A DNA stretch of 64,000 nt from Chlorocebus sabaeus (GCF_047675955.1 NC_132928.1:47176889-47240888), one strand, 5' to 3'. Numbered from the stretch's first letter, positions 45,701 through 51,809 are shown. Notes: generated by a model from the letters alone, not told the origin. Program-made: numbers and translations.

Positions 45701-48115
45701 CATTCCAGAAGTCTGATTTTCTCCCTTCATTGCTTTGTACATCTGTATTTTCCCTTCCATTTCTACTTCCACTGTTTACCTCAAATCTTTATCATTTTCC
45801 TGAACACTGCAAAGACCTTCCAACTACATTATCTCTGCCTTCAACCTCTGGATGTCTGACTCCTTATACTCTCATTTCTGTCAGAGTAATATTTTAAAAA
45901 TCTATATAGTCGATATTTCTGCCACCCACTGCTCCAGCAAACCCCAAAGAATACCCTCATTGCCATTTAATCAATGCAAATTCTTTAATAATCTACCCAA
46001 TACCTTTTTCTAATTATTTGGTCTCAATTTGGCTTTTTATGTTTTATGTCCCCTCGCCACATGCACTCTATACTTCAACATCACTGGACTATTTTCAAGT
46101 CTTTGAATATTACATTTATATTTATGAATTTATAGCTTTGTGTTTTATCTTCACCTCTGAGTAAGGTTTATCCCTACCTACAAAATACTCTAATTTCTTT
46201 GCAATTGAATTTGCACATGCTATTCTGAGCATCTTCTGATATTCTAACTTTTCCTGATCCTCACTCAAAATTTCTCTCTCCTTTCACTCCCATAGTAATT
46301 AGCTAATATTGTATCATGACATTTTAAGGTCAGCCTTGCATTTTCTTTAGTTACATAATTAGATTAAGAGCAAGGACTATGTCTTATTTTTACATCATTA
46401 GAACTCAGAGTGTCTAGAATACAGTATATAATCAATAGCCATTTACTTATTGAATAAGGTATAGGGAAAAGGTTTAAGAGAATTGCAGCTGTGGTATCCA
46501 TTAGCTATTCTGCTTGGTCTTAACTGAAGTCACGAAACTAGACGATATGACCCTGATATGTCTTCTAGGACTCAGTGATCTTACAGATACGTGATTTAAG
46601 ACTTCCGTGGTATTCATGCTTAACGAAATTGAAAACTAAGTATTTCTATAGACATACTGGAGATCAGTGACTAGAACAAATTGGAAAAGCAAAAACGACA
46701 AATGATTGAACCTCAGAGAATAATTTCAGTTGCTGAAAGGGAGGAAGATCTATCTACAGTGGTTAGATGAGACAAAAGACTTATCACCCTCAATGAATGT
46801 CATCAATAAAGGAAAACATTCTTGGCTGGATCCAAATACCTGTAATCGCAGCACTTTGGAAGGCTGAGGTAGGAGGATCACTTGAGCCCAGGAGTTTGAG
46901 ACCAACCTGGGCAACATGGCAAGACCCAGTCTCTACCAAAAAAAAAAGCCAGGCATGGTGGCATGTGCCTGTAGTCTGAAGCAGGTGGATCACTTGAGCC
47001 CAGGGATGTTGAGGCTGCAGTGAGCTGTGATTGAGTCACTGCACTCCAGCTGGGACACAAAAAGTAAGACTCTGTCTCAAGAAAAACAAATTAATTAAAA
47101 AAAGAAAATGTTTTGTGGGAGTTTTTTCTATGCAAAATATTCTGCCAGAGATTTTGACTAGCAAATGTGTATGTTCTACCATATCCTCATCTAGAAGAGG
47201 ACTTTTCATATAGCTAGCCATGACAGATAGTAGATAGTAACTGAATGAAAATGAATACATGAGTAAGTGAATGCCGTGGCCCACAAGAAAATTATAGTCA
47301 AGTCAAGAAGTTGGAAAACATACCTAAAAAGTAAAGATCAGTAAAAAGTAGTACATATAAATGCTTTATACTGTACTTTAGACATTTAGGGTTTCAGAAG
47401 AGAAGGAAGTTATAGCAAACATAATATTTGGAGAAATTTTTATGTATAGGTGGCACTTATGCTGAGGTACATGGACAGAAAGGTGGGTGGGCACTCCTGA
47501 AAGAAAAGGCCACAGGGTCTTTGCCTAGTGTGGGACCTTATCAGAGTTTGATTCTCAGATTGATTATAAGTGGAGAGAGACAAGAAGTAAGGAACCAGTT
47601 AGGAGGCTACTACAGCAGTACATAATCCAGAAGACACAAAGAGGCAAAGAAACAGGGACAAAGATGTTTATTGTGATACTGTTTATAGCAATTAAAAAGT
47701 TAAAGACAATGTAAATGTCTATATAAGTTATAGTACACTCATGGAAGGAGGTAGATCTGCACATACTGACATGAGATGTCTATGATGGTTTAAGTTTGGA
47801 AAGTTATTGTATAACATATATACATTGCATAGTGCTGATTTTAGAAAATAAATGATTTAAAATACTAAGAGTATCTGTGCCTTATGTATTGTATATGGAA
47901 AAGGGTCTGAAAACCTACACATAGAGAGATAAGTTTACCATTAGACATATTGAGATTTTTCAAAAGCATGTGCCTGAAGATGTTGCTGTAGCCAGATTCT
48001 ATATCTCACCTGGGTCTCATTGATGGCTTCCTTACAAGAGCTTTTTTGAGGAAGGACCTTTTCCTATTTGAGCGTGAAAATCTCTTTCGTTCCTTGATAA
48101 TTTCCACTTTAAAAT
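12599..48115 (-). CDS. RGS22: RGS22, C-terminal part (12 coding exons, 469 codons)
   Basis: Spliced host gene on the minus strand; the span covers exons and introns, and exons are listed separately. Joined exons give 1409 nt: 469 residues (the first completed by one base upstream of the window) and a TAA. All 11 introns have GT/AG ends and every junction keeps frame. The peptide matches my memory of human RGS22 (about 1264 aa), so this would be residues ~796 to the end. Two RGS-type segments are visible: one around window residues 37-175 (motifs such as HLEFFREFLKERKA and IENVIKTFFQ), and one around residues 181-375 with a serine/threonine-rich loop near 225-250, then VNFVINDLYFF and YLDRSVFHGAIMSVFP. 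RGS domains bind Galpha and speed GTP hydrolysis. RGS22 is known mainly from testis and is reported to bind Galpha subunits; that comes from the literature, not the sequence. The promoter and N-terminal half lie outside the window. Confidence 0.93.
12636..13276. other. RGS22 last intron, unique part
   Basis: Includes a small direct repeat (actggc units near 12880-12895, ggcactggcactggc) but no recognised element. Confidence 0.4.
13289..13685 (+). mobile_element. 5'-truncated L1 (L1MA/L1PB type) 3' end with TSD
   Basis: Contains gtcttttgcagcaacatgga tggaactggagaccattatc, ttaagtgaaataactcagaa and the 3' end aaaactgcacttgtactcct taaatggacaaaaatt. It is flanked by the 12-bp repeat aaagatcatctg at 13277-13288 and 13686-13697, a clear TSD from target-primed reverse transcription. 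Confidence 0.93.
13969..14035 (-). CDS. RGS22: RGS22 coding exon k (67 nt)
   Basis: This short exon has acceptor tttctctttag and donor gtaggc. It encodes SSSNLTQPRLVVSAIQLHPV and QG. The donor overlaps a run of four G. Reading on into the intron gives an in-frame TAG at once, so retaining this intron would shorten the protein by 11-12 residues. Splicing GG|A to the next exon continues the frame as I remember it for human RGS22. Confidence 0.88.
14036..14929. other. RGS22 intron, nothing recognised
   Basis: Purine-rich single-copy-looking sequence. No exon or repeat family supported. Confidence 0.4.
14930..15070 (+). mobile_element. MIR SINE
   Basis: Contains ttcacctcctctctgccact, cacaagctatgtgatcttca, gcaagttactttacattttg and ggtctcagtctccttacag, the MIR core. 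It ends about 50 nt from the RGS22 exon at 15121. Confidence 0.85.
15121..15207 (-). CDS. RGS22: RGS22 coding exon j
   Basis: The 87-nt exon has acceptor gtccttccccag and donor gtgagt. It joins in frame to the previous exon through a split Gly (G|GA). It encodes DNAILRFTLLRGIEWLQPQR and EAISSVQN, ending with a split Ser codon (T|CT). It lies after the folded RGS region. Confidence 0.93.
15364..16046 (+). mobile_element. MLT1/MST-type MaLR LTR, split by an Alu
   Basis: Begins tgctatggtttgaatgtcac, continues gagacaagacctttaaaagg and, after the Alu, gtctgctgtcatgaatggat, tcttggacttcccagtccc, tctttataaattacccaata and the end aacacaaaatggactgagac a. The flanks tgaaa and tgaga may be the remains of a 5-bp TSD. 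Confidence 0.8.
15460..15766 (+). mobile_element. AluS-like, full length
   Basis: Starts ggccgggcacagtggctcac, has both monomers and an 18-A tail. It lies inside the MaLR LTR; host sequence ggtgatgaggc before it resembles gatgatgaagc after it, a decayed TSD. Confidence 0.96.
16260..16597. mobile_element. Unnamed repeat with terminal-inverted-repeat-like ends
   Basis: Contains gagatacattctgagaaatg, tgtcattaggtgattttgtg, cctattgctgctaggctaca aacc, tctaaacatatctaaacat and gactgaaacatcattatgtg gtgcatg. I know this as a common primate repeat, possibly a DNA transposon derivative, but cannot name it. Confidence 0.5.
16598..16790. repeat. (TG)n(TA)n and AT-rich low complexity
   Basis: gtgtgtgtgtatatatatat is followed by AT-rich sequence with repeated atatat/catata blocks up to about 16790. 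Confidence 0.8.
17142..17251 (-). CDS. RGS22: RGS22 coding exon i
   Basis: The 110-nt exon has acceptor tttcttcccacag and donor gtaag. It encodes residues 370-406 plus a split Gly: FCLWKAIRSYLQYRGKKFKD, then RKSPPKSTEKYPFSSG. A helix-like, aromatic-rich start turns into a basic, Pro/Ser-rich tail, so the RGS fold probably ends within this exon. Confidence 0.95.
17252..18074. other. RGS22 intron, GC-richer unique part
   Basis: About 820 bp, clearly more GC-rich than its surroundings. It has spurious open frames on both strands but no splice-bounded exon. Confidence 0.4.
18075..18275 (+). mobile_element. MIR SINE
   Basis: Contains gacctggtttctaatgctgg, ttttaccacttaccacgtga, caagtccctcaaccactctg, aacctcagtctcatctgtaa and aacagggataataatactcc in MIR order. 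Confidence 0.9.
18276..19535. other. RGS22 intron, nothing recognised
   Basis: Single-copy-looking sequence with a 15-T run near 18645-18660. No repeat family or exon supported. Confidence 0.4.
19536..19660 (-). CDS. RGS22: RGS22 coding exon h
   Basis: The 125-nt exon encodes residues 329-369 plus a split Arg (AG|G). It begins VNVSESQKDAILAAI, continues through EGYLDRSVFHGAIMSVFPVI and ends MYFWK. This is the amphipathic end of the last RGS domain. The donor is a good gtaag. The acceptor (ctctgcgggtag) has a purine-broken pyrimidine tract and looks weak. Confidence 0.95.
19905..20043 (-). CDS. RGS22: RGS22 coding exon g
   Basis: The 139-nt exon has acceptor atttcttttttag and donor gtaag after AAG CTG AGG. 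It encodes residues 282-328, with FNNLVSSAHMLQVNRAYNEN, then DVILMRSKMNIIQKLF and SDIPPKLR, which fits the middle of the final RGS fold. It ends in phase 0. Only 244 nt of intron separate it from the next exon. An inverted Alu pair begins about 450 nt from its acceptor. Confidence 0.95.
20165..20975 (-). mobile_element. L2 LINE, antisense, split by AluY
   Basis: Reverse-orientation L2 motifs: cattggcaaatattgagcac ttaccac, then gaggtttggacttaattcca, and after the Alu ggagaatgatctagtctggt, gaggaagaagaggcaatgtg. Confidence 0.6.
20501..20801 (-). mobile_element. AluY, antisense, full length
   Basis: Tail (T)n at 20501-20519, then a complete dimer with gcaagctccgcctcccgggt tcacgccatt (AluY type). 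It is flanked by ccagtagaagatttt (20486-20500) and ccagtagaacatttt (20803-20817), a 15-bp TSD with one mismatch. Confidence 0.97.
20985..21330 (+). mobile_element. L2 LINE 3' end with internal 40-bp duplication
   Basis: Sense L2 motifs: ctcccatagcacctatcatc ctgagac, gtagagagcacgtcttag, then aacccagtgttcagtaaaga gtgagcaatcaacaagcatt tg. It forms an inverted pair with the antisense L2 just before it. Confidence 0.55.
21196..21269. repeat. Tandem duplication, period 40 bp
   Basis: A 34-bp unit (gtagagagcacgtcttagtt ... tatatc) is present at 21196-21229 and again, identical, at 21236-21269. Confidence 0.97.
21711..22001 (+). mobile_element. AluS-like, sense
   Basis: Starts ggctgggtgcagtggctcac with both monomers and tail ctcataaaaacaaaaacaaa. 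It is in opposite orientation to the AluY 900 bp away. Confidence 0.95.
22139..27487 (+). mobile_element. L1MA-type LINE, 5.35 kb, with TSD
   Basis: Runs from ORF1-region sequence (gaagtaatgaagacacctat..., tttgacccaaataagactac) through the linker and ORF2 to a 3' end with tcaggtaccctgatttgatc and a short A tail. It is flanked by agtagacag at 22130-22138 and 27488-27496. ORF2 has stops and shifts throughout. The reverse transcriptase box that should read F-A-D-D reads F-T-A-D (25414-25425), so the enzyme is dead even apart from the stops. It lies antisense to RGS22 in the 7.9-kb intron. Confidence 0.92.
25685..25701. repeat. Short (AC)n tract inside L1 ORF2
   Basis: cacacacacacacacaca interrupts the ORF2 remnant. 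Confidence 0.85.
27992..28166 (-). CDS. RGS22: RGS22 coding exon f (domain loop and VNFVINDLYFF)
   Basis: The 175-nt exon has acceptor ctttctctctcag and donor gtaag after ATG GAA AA. It encodes residues 224-281. A Ser/Thr/Asn-rich loop (TSHNTLGRSAPSSTNVRS) is followed by basic KRRIFGHRI and hydrophobic VTVNFVINDLYFFSEME. It lies between a 9.2-kb intron upstream and a 7.9-kb intron downstream that holds the large L1. Confidence 0.94.
28167..29004. other. RGS22 intron, nothing recognised
   Basis: Single-copy-looking sequence. No exon with paired splice sites or repeat family was seen. Confidence 0.4.
29005..29100 (-). mobile_element. L2 3'-end fragment, antisense
   Basis: ccataaatacctagcacttg, gacattgtgctagaccctag ggttac and tgaataagatccctcacct follow the reverse L2 end. 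Confidence 0.6.
29400..29860 (+). mobile_element. L2 LINE, sense, degenerate
   Basis: tccaattagtcaccaaatat tgttgattctac, tttctacatatatttcaag and later tacagtcaggatgatcattc taac match the mid-3' L2 order. About 29570-29720 is too diverged to align by eye. Confidence 0.5.
29870..30169 (-). mobile_element. Alu, antisense, full length
   Basis: About 21 T followed by gagggagtctcgctccgttg and both monomers. Flanked by the 8-bp TSD ctgctgaa at 29862-29869 and 30170-30177. Confidence 0.95.
30235..30940 (+). mobile_element. Old L1M fragment (ORF1 or 5' region)
   Basis: Ends with taaaactattttcgagtaac ttaactgcatccctgaacaa agttcaggcatattttatag, which I associate with L1MC/L1MD or HAL1 5' sequences. The earlier part is less certain. 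Confidence 0.45.
30941..31595. mobile_element. Tc/mariner-type non-autonomous transposon, split by AluY
   Basis: The left side has gtttcagattttggagtttt and gcatatacacaatgagacat; the right side has tttatgtttgtatattcctt and caaaaagttttggattttgg aggatttcagattttggatc. The two ends are roughly inverted relative to each other. It resembles MER-type Tigger relatives; family not fixed. Confidence 0.55.
31052..31352 (-). mobile_element. Young AluY (AluYR-like), antisense
   Basis: Full dimer with gcaagctccgcctcccgggt. It carries the variants cacctcgcccggctagtttt and gatccgcccgtctcggcctc that I remember from cercopithecid AluYR copies. It is flanked by a perfect 13-bp TSD, tggaacccaaatc, at 31039-31051 and 31353-31365. 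Confidence 0.97.
31600..32945 (+). mobile_element. L1M (L1MC/ME type) 3' end, split by an LTR
   Basis: The left part reads agccatcaaccgagagaaaa ... aaaaaatgggcaagagatac. After the LTR it resumes caagcacatgaacacatact caacatcattagtcattag, then ctagaatggctaaaattaaa aag and a 3' UTR with tcagttgttgccagaccaga. It lies antisense to RGS22. Confidence 0.85.
31784..32127 (+). mobile_element. THE1/MST-type MaLR solo LTR
   Basis: tgtatggtttggccgtgtct, gaattcccatgtgttgtggg, ataattgaatcacaagggca, ccatgattgtgaggcctccc and gtctcgggtatgtctttatc ... ctaaca match THE1/MSTA LTRs. The word tggcaa occurs just before (31776-31781) and just after (32128-32133), and the L1 reads through when the LTR is removed. Confidence 0.93.
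32946..33726. other. RGS22 intron, nothing recognised
   Basis: No exon or repeat family recognised. Confidence 0.4.
33741..34037 (-). mobile_element. AluY, antisense, with perfect TSD
   Basis: 26-T tail, then cgctctgtcacccaggctgg and the AluY-type gcaagctccgcctcccgggt. A short internal deletion joins ggggtttcaccatggtctcg. The 14-bp TSD caggtcttgggttc at 33727-33740 and 34038-34051 is perfect. Confidence 0.97.
34173..34466 (-). mobile_element. AluS-like, antisense
   Basis: ttttgagatggagtctcgct through catgcctggt with both monomers. TSD ctagaactatt at 34162-34172 and 34467-34477. Confidence 0.96.
34500..34904 (+). mobile_element. L1ME-type LINE, part 1
   Basis: gccagtaaataaagatgctc, tttatttaccaggttggcag, acacactgtgttgatgagaa tg, agtgcaatgtttttggaggg and tttcatagaagcacacaatt gc follow the 3' part of L1ME ORF2/3' UTR. 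It is split at 34904 by a younger L1PA. Confidence 0.75.
34905..36060 (-). mobile_element. L1PA, 5'-truncated, antisense, inserted in L1ME
   Basis: The reverse 3' end (ttatactttatgttctaggg tacatgtgcac, tacatatgtatacatgtgcc) runs about 1.15 kb into ORF2 (gtccttgcccatgcctatgt) and stops. The 7-bp repeat ttgcagc at 34898-34904 and 36061-36067 is the TSD. The A tail contains (TTTA)n. It is on the same strand as RGS22. Confidence 0.93.
36061..36399 (+). mobile_element. L1ME continuation then L2-like sequence
   Basis: attgtttaagtgaaagttgg aac resumes the L1ME. From about 36115 the sequence resembles L2 (tttccagtctcatctcaagc, cactggccctgtgccttaac). Confidence 0.4.
36400..36605 (-). mobile_element. 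MIR SINE, antisense
   Basis: ccctgtgaaatagaaacaat tctcatttcc, ttctacagatgagaaaacag, caaggtccttcaactagaaa gtagcagattcaaatccagg match the reverse MIR. Confidence 0.88.
36640..36755 (+). mobile_element. L2 3' end
   Basis: tgtatctccagcacctggca aactgcttgccacatagcag, ending ttaaatgaatgaatgaatga, the diagnostic L2 3' terminus. Confidence 0.8.
36770..37100 (+). mobile_element. L1ME 3' end with expanded internal A tract
   Basis: gtgtactgatataaaatgat gtccaagac, a 24-A run at about 36860-36883, aatatatgggatcaattttg tgg and catgtattactttataagca g match the L1ME 3' UTR. Confidence 0.7.
37389..37518 (-). CDS. RGS22: RGS22 coding exon e (start of last RGS domain)
   Basis: The 130-nt exon has acceptor tttctttccccag and donor gtaagt. 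It starts in phase 0 and encodes residues 181-223, beginning KKGWLRMISFIRSFCKYRRF. It continues through NPNKRQEFEDYLRQEMQNSK and ends in a split Asn codon (A|AT). The FEDYL segment resembles the first helices of an RGS domain. Confidence 0.93.
37565..37785 (-). mobile_element. MIR SINE, antisense
   Basis: tctactgtgtgccaaaactt, atttaatcctcacaacacct, aggtgaggaaactcaagtta and aagtagctggagggtgaaag match the reverse MIR. Confidence 0.85.
37786..38194. other. RGS22 intron with (CA)n
   Basis: Nothing recognised apart from the imperfect (CA)n at about 37979-38007. Confidence 0.5.
38195..38405 (+). mobile_element. MIR SINE
   Basis: aaaagtttgagtctggagct, ttgggccaggttacttaacc, gggttgcagtgagacttag and ttgacaaagagtaggtatta match MIR in order. 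Confidence 0.8.
38406..39286. other. RGS22 intron, nothing recognised
   Basis: No exon or repeat supported. Confidence 0.4.
39287..39407 (-). CDS. RGS22: RGS22 coding exon d
   Basis: The 121-nt exon has acceptor tctttctggcag and donor gttagtg. It encodes residues 141-180: FKDYQDLFPPRPEEVEVQSE, then RVSSRKPSKIVSAYLQESQ. The acidic and proline-containing section looks like the linker between the two RGS segments. It ends in phase 0. Confidence 0.92.
39629..39667. repeat. (TG)n microsatellite
   Basis: Three blocks of TG separated by ttt, in the 424-nt intron between the RGS22 exons at 39287 and 39832. Confidence 0.95.
39832..39949 (-). CDS. RGS22: RGS22 coding exon c
   Basis: The 118-nt exon has acceptor attttctag and donor gtgagta. 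It encodes residues 101-140: EEMLQCDAPIIKEI, a threonine-rich turn (HVTTTTLL), then YIMKSIEEK and a Trp split TG|G. It would supply the middle helices of the penultimate RGS domain. The 424-nt intron to the next exon is short for this gene. Confidence 0.92.
39950..40814. other. RGS22 intron, nothing recognised
   Basis: AT-rich single-copy-looking sequence. Confidence 0.4.
40815..41045 (+). mobile_element. MIR SINE
   Basis: tggtcaaatgacttgaattt, gaattcaagttctaccaagt, agctagttaacttttctgtg and ttttcttcattagtaaagtg follow MIR order. An AT-rich duplication (gaattaaataaaatt) lies near its end. Confidence 0.75.
41051..41406 (+). repeat. 5' LTR of the MaLR element
   Basis: Starts tgatatagtttgactctgtg and ends ggactaataca. 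Confidence 0.95.
41851..42208 (+). repeat. 3' LTR of the MaLR element
   Basis: Starts tgatgtggtttggctctgtg and ends agagtaataca, 185 bp from the RGS22 exon at 42394. Confidence 0.95.
42394..42587 (-). CDS. RGS22: RGS22 coding exon b (RGS domain, first half)
   Basis: The 194-nt exon has acceptor ttttccag and donor gtatgc, which is weaker than consensus. It encodes window residues 37-100 plus a split Glu. It begins NLTEVLLNTQHLEFFREFLK and continues through SPLQFLIAVQKI and IENVIKTFF, the helical pattern of the start of an RGS fold. The MaLR element at 41051-42208 ends 185 nt downstream of its donor. Confidence 0.93.
42588..43284. other. RGS22 intron, nothing recognised
   Basis: AT-rich, with a small duplication around tttattgatat (43080-43130). 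Confidence 0.4.
43285..45200 (-). mobile_element. L1M, antisense, internally deleted, with Alu insert
   Basis: 43285-44500 reads as reverse ORF2 (gattttgtaaaagccttttt, attaatgtggtgtattaact gg, gtttcctcaaagagttcatgg). About 44640-45020 reads as reverse L1M 5' UTR/ORF1 start (tttagacatgattttcttta g, agtccaacatctgaattacc, gataatatattatcgcaatc ctgg). The order fits one element with most of ORF1 missing. Its boundaries are soft. Confidence 0.65.
43507..43790 (-). mobile_element. AluJ-like, antisense
   Basis: acccaggctggagtacagtg, cttgacctcccaggctcaag and, after a T-rich linker, gtagaggtggagtttcacca ... gccaccatgcctgtcc. The right end is truncated and divergence is high. Confidence 0.9.
45201..45739. 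other. RGS22 intron, nothing recognised
   Basis: Nothing clear; perhaps the edge of the old L1. Confidence 0.35.
45740..46465 (+). mobile_element. L2 LINE, sense, degenerate
   Basis: The 3' end is clear: agagcaaggactatgtctta ttttta, catcattagaactcagagtg tctagaatacag, aatagccatttacttattga at. The upstream part is more diverged. Confidence 0.6.
46466..46821. other. RGS22 intron, nothing recognised
   Basis: No feature supported. Confidence 0.35.
46822..47104 (+). mobile_element. AluJ-like, sense, diverged
   Basis: acctgtaatcgcagcacttt, gatcacttgagcccaggagt, an A-rich linker, gaggctgcagtgagctgtga and ctctgtctcaagaaaaacaa. The right monomer lacks a stretch before agcaggtggatcac. Confidence 0.93.
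47105..47639. other. RGS22 intron, nothing recognised
   Basis: No feature supported. Confidence 0.35.
47640..47900 (+). mobile_element. L1ME 3'-end fragment
   Basis: gatactgtttatagcaatta aaaag, gacaatgtaaatgtctatat, ggaaggaggtagatctgcac and actgacatgagatgtctatg follow the L1ME end. Confidence 0.6.
48010..48115 (-). CDS. RGS22: RGS22 coding exon a (most upstream in window)
   Basis: The 106-nt exon is bounded by a pyrimidine-rich acceptor (ttttcttttag) on its high-coordinate side and a gtgaga donor. It encodes window residues 1-36, a strongly basic stretch (KRFSRSNRKRSFLKKALVRK) ending SMRP, with the last Arg split AG|A across the junction. No RGS core residues are present, so it is probably the linker before the penultimate RGS domain. 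The first codon needs one base from an exon beyond position 64000. Confidence 0.88.
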
Positions 48116-48740
48116 CTAAAAGAAAAAAATCACTAAGTAGGAGAACACTATATTATAAGCAATGAAAAGAGAAAAAGTAGCAAAGACATTTTTCAGACAT
48201 TAAGTTCATGTGAAAAAACCACTGTCCCCACAACTGCTGCCATCTCAGGTCATTAGTGTTAGGAACAGACTTAGGAATGACTGATACCCCTGACATGAAC
48301 ATCCGTCCCGGTTATGTTACCTAAGTATGTTGGCCTTTAGGTCTAGTGCCCACCTTCCTCAGAGAGATTGTCTCTCTCCTCGTCACATTAGTTAATGCCA
48401 AATGTCAGGCCTCCTCCGATCAGCTGTTTTTACTAGACCATACTCCACATGACATTCTGTCTTCCTTGACCCTTCTATTATCCTACCCTAAATCTTTCCA
48501 CTTGTCCCCTGGAATCCCTGCTTTGTAATAAGCAAACTTTCACAGATTGTTGACTTCTTCTTTAAGAGTTCCCTCCATCTTCTTGTTTTAATAAAAACCA
48601 TTTTCTTTCCCAAGGATGCTGCTTCCCCTGTAAGCTTCTCAAATGATATTCTAGCACACCATACAAGTTCAGAATGGGTGTCTGGTTCCCTATTGCCATT
48701 TAGAAACCATTATTCTCTCGCATATATCAAAACAGCATTA
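48116..48740. other. RGS22 intron, nothing recognised
   Basis: Single-copy-looking. A pyrimidine-rich part near 48350-48530 gives a spurious open frame. Confidence 0.4.
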
Positions 48741-49038
48741 TTGCCTGGGCACAGTGGCTCATGCCTATAATCCCAGCATTTTGGGAAGCCAAAGTGGGAG
48801 GATCACTTGAGGCTGGGATATTAAAATCAGTCTGGACAACACAGTGAGACCCCATCTCTAATTAACTGGGAGTGGTTGTGTGCACCTGCAGTCCTAGCTA
48901 CCTGGAAGGCTCAGGCAAAAAGATCAGTTGAGCCCAGGAGTTTGAGGCTGCAGTGAGCTATGATGACACCATTGCATTTCAGCCAGGTCAACAGAGTAAG
49001 ACTCTGTCTACAAAAATAATTTTAAATAATAAAAACAA
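48741..49038 (+). mobile_element. AluJ-like, sense, diverged
   Basis: gcctgggcacagtggctcat, gaggatcacttgaggctgg, gtttgaggctgcagtgagct atgatgacacc and aagactctgtctacaaaaat. Confidence 0.93.
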
Positions 49039-49589
49039 AACATTATTATTGAAGAACAATAGATTTCATGAATTTCAGTATTGTAAGTGCCCTTTGCAGT
49101 TGATGTTGTAGAAGAAAACATAGACTATGAACTCATCAAAGGTATAGATGGTGTGTTACTCATCTGACTTATAGAAATTAGAACATGACCTAGTTATATA
49201 GTTATTGTTTTAAAACAATTTTTAAATAGAATGTACCCACACAGGAAATTTGTGTGTAGCTTGGCAATACCTTCAGAAAGCATACAAAAAGTATTAAAAG
49301 CAATAGAAATATATGTTGGATCTAAACAAATGCAACTAAGTGAAAAAATAAAATCTAGACTATGGAAGACCATATATAAAATAAAAATGAAACAAAACAA
49401 AAACCCTCCCAATACAAAACACCTAGAAATACTGGATAAAAATAATACGCTTTCAAAGTGAAAGTAAATTTATAAAAAATTAAGACAAAACAACATCAAT
49501 ATATAGAGGTTAGAAACAATGAGGATGCTAAAAACCAGGCATGTCAGTTTATAACAATACTTTCACCACCCTAAAGGCATTTACAGTGT
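49039..49589. other. RGS22 intron, A-rich, nothing certain
   Basis: May be the start of the old L1/HAL1-type element, but I cannot align it by eye. Confidence 0.35.
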
Positions 49590-51121
49590 TAAAGTCACAA
49601 TGGGACACAAGACAAAGCCATAGGTCTTTAGCAAATGGGCAAAACGTTGGACATAGCTTTTATTCTTAAGACATTTGACAATTATGTAAACAAATTGCTA
49701 CTGGGGAATTTAGCAGAGCTTTTGGCAGATTCTCAGGGCAAAAGGGGGCAAAAATTACAAAACAGCAAAGGAGAAGAGGCCCTGATAAACACCCCAAGCT
49801 TTCAGTTGGAACTCCAAAGAGCAGAGAAAACAAGAAACAGCTCATCATCAAGGGAATGAGAACTAGCTTTGAAACAACTTAATCCCTGAGTAAATTAAGG
49901 TTATTTGGATGCTAATAGTTTAGTGTATGTCAGAAGTAAAAATCCTCTCTGGAGGAAAATAACTTCATCCAGAGGTTCAAATTGGCTCTACAAATTTTCA
50001 CCAATGATGTTCATAAATCAAGCAGAAATAACAAGATATTTTAAAAGATTTCTCCAAAGACCAAGGGAGGGGGGAAATGGTACTTGAAATAAGCACTGAA
50101 AATTCAAATATGAACTTTAAAGTGACTATTATTAGTATAGTTCAAGTAATTATAAGACAAAAAGGAAAATATCAAAATAGATAATATTATAAAAAAATGG
50201 AAATTCTAGAAATAAAAAGTTTAATGATTACAAGTAAGAAAAGTAATAACTAGCAGATGAGTTGAATGACAGATTATACACAACTAAAGAGAAAATTGTT
50301 GAACTAGGAGTTAGATGCAAAGGACATATCCAGACTGAAACACACAGAGGAGGAAAAATGAAAAATACAGAAAAAGTATACGAAATATACTTAAAAAGTC
50401 AAAAATATGTAAAATAAAATTATCAGAATAGATGGAATGGAGCAGGAAAAATACAAAGGGATAATAACTGAAAATTCCCTAAAACTGACAAAAGATATCT
50501 AGTCCAGAAGTTCCAAAGCTACAAGTGGCATGAAACCTAAGGCATATTATAGTAAAGAAAAGGGGGGGATAAAAGAACTATTTTCTTCTACTAAGCAATG
50601 TCAATGAAAACTGACAGGTGAATCCTCAAATTGAAGTAAGGAAGCCAACAGACAATGGGATAACATTTTTAAAGTGTTAATAAGAAACAACTCCAAGAAG
50701 AATTCTACAACCAGAAACTATATTCTTCAGAAATAAAAGCAAAATAAAGACTTTTTCAGATGAACACTAAAGGAAATATCAAAGGGTACTCTTCAGACAT
50801 AAAAAAAATTTCTAGATGGCAGCTTGGGGGAGCAAAAATCAATGAAAAAGAAAGAAAAAGGTAAATATGTGAGTTAGCCTAAATAAATATTGACTCATAA
50901 AACAATAATACATATTCAGTAGGAATACTGGTTTACATCAAACTCCAGTATGTCAAGGATGCATTTGGAAATCAATATGGTAATCACTAAAAGAAGAAGA
51001 AAACACATTACTAGAGAAAAAATATAGAAATTATTGATGTATCCCCCCATCTTAATCTAAAAGAAAATGAAAAGGAAAGAAAAAGAAATATAGAACAGAA
51101 GGGACAAATAAAAAATAGTAA
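49590..51121 (+). mobile_element. Old L1M/HAL1-type element, part 1 (outermost of nest)
   Basis: Contains atggaaattctagaaataaa aagtttaatgatt, gatatctagtccagaagttc, gaattctacaaccagaaact atattcttcag, ataaagactttttcagatga and ggtaaatatgtg, the order of an old L1 ORF1 and its downstream linker. It breaks at aaatagtaa (51113-51121) and resumes at 61388. Confidence 0.7.
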
Positions 51122-51809
51122 CATAGAGTACCAAAATGGCAGCATGGAAGGATGCTGGCTTCACTCTCCACCCACCACAACCCAGAAAAACAAAAACAAA
51201 TGGACAACGCTAAGATTGTTGCCAGAAATATCCTGGAACTCAAATATAATATGAGACAGTTCTCAGGGATGCAGAGAAGTGAAAAAACTCTGTGCAGATG
51301 GTAAGAGAATTGGACCTCCACATCTGAGACACCCCTCCCCACATTATGCCCAGCAACAAGTGCATGGAAAATTTTCCCCCAACTTGCTGTTTCTACCATG
51401 GGAAAAGTGAGATTGAGGTTTAAAACCAGCTTCTCCACCATCTTGGGTTTTCTGGCAGGGGAAACATCTTCATGGGAAGAACTCAGAGTGCCTGAAGGGA
51501 AATTTGTTCCTGAGGACAGGCAAAGCGGGGAGGTGGGACCACCATCCCCAGTTCTGGAAACTCTGCTCTATAAATCAGTCAAAGCAGACATCAAATTAGA
51601 GTGATTGTTCAGCAACATCACACTGTCGGAGGTTTGTCCCACAGGTCCCATAGGCACAAACCCCTAACCAGCCTTCCCACACTGCCAGGATATTCCCTTT
51701 GGGATCCCCTCCATTTGGGAAGAGCAGTGCTCCAATCCTTTACTAGAACTGAGGCAATTCTGAGGTTTAGATACTTCCTAGAGCTGAAAAGGAGGCTGTG
51801 ACCTAGCAG

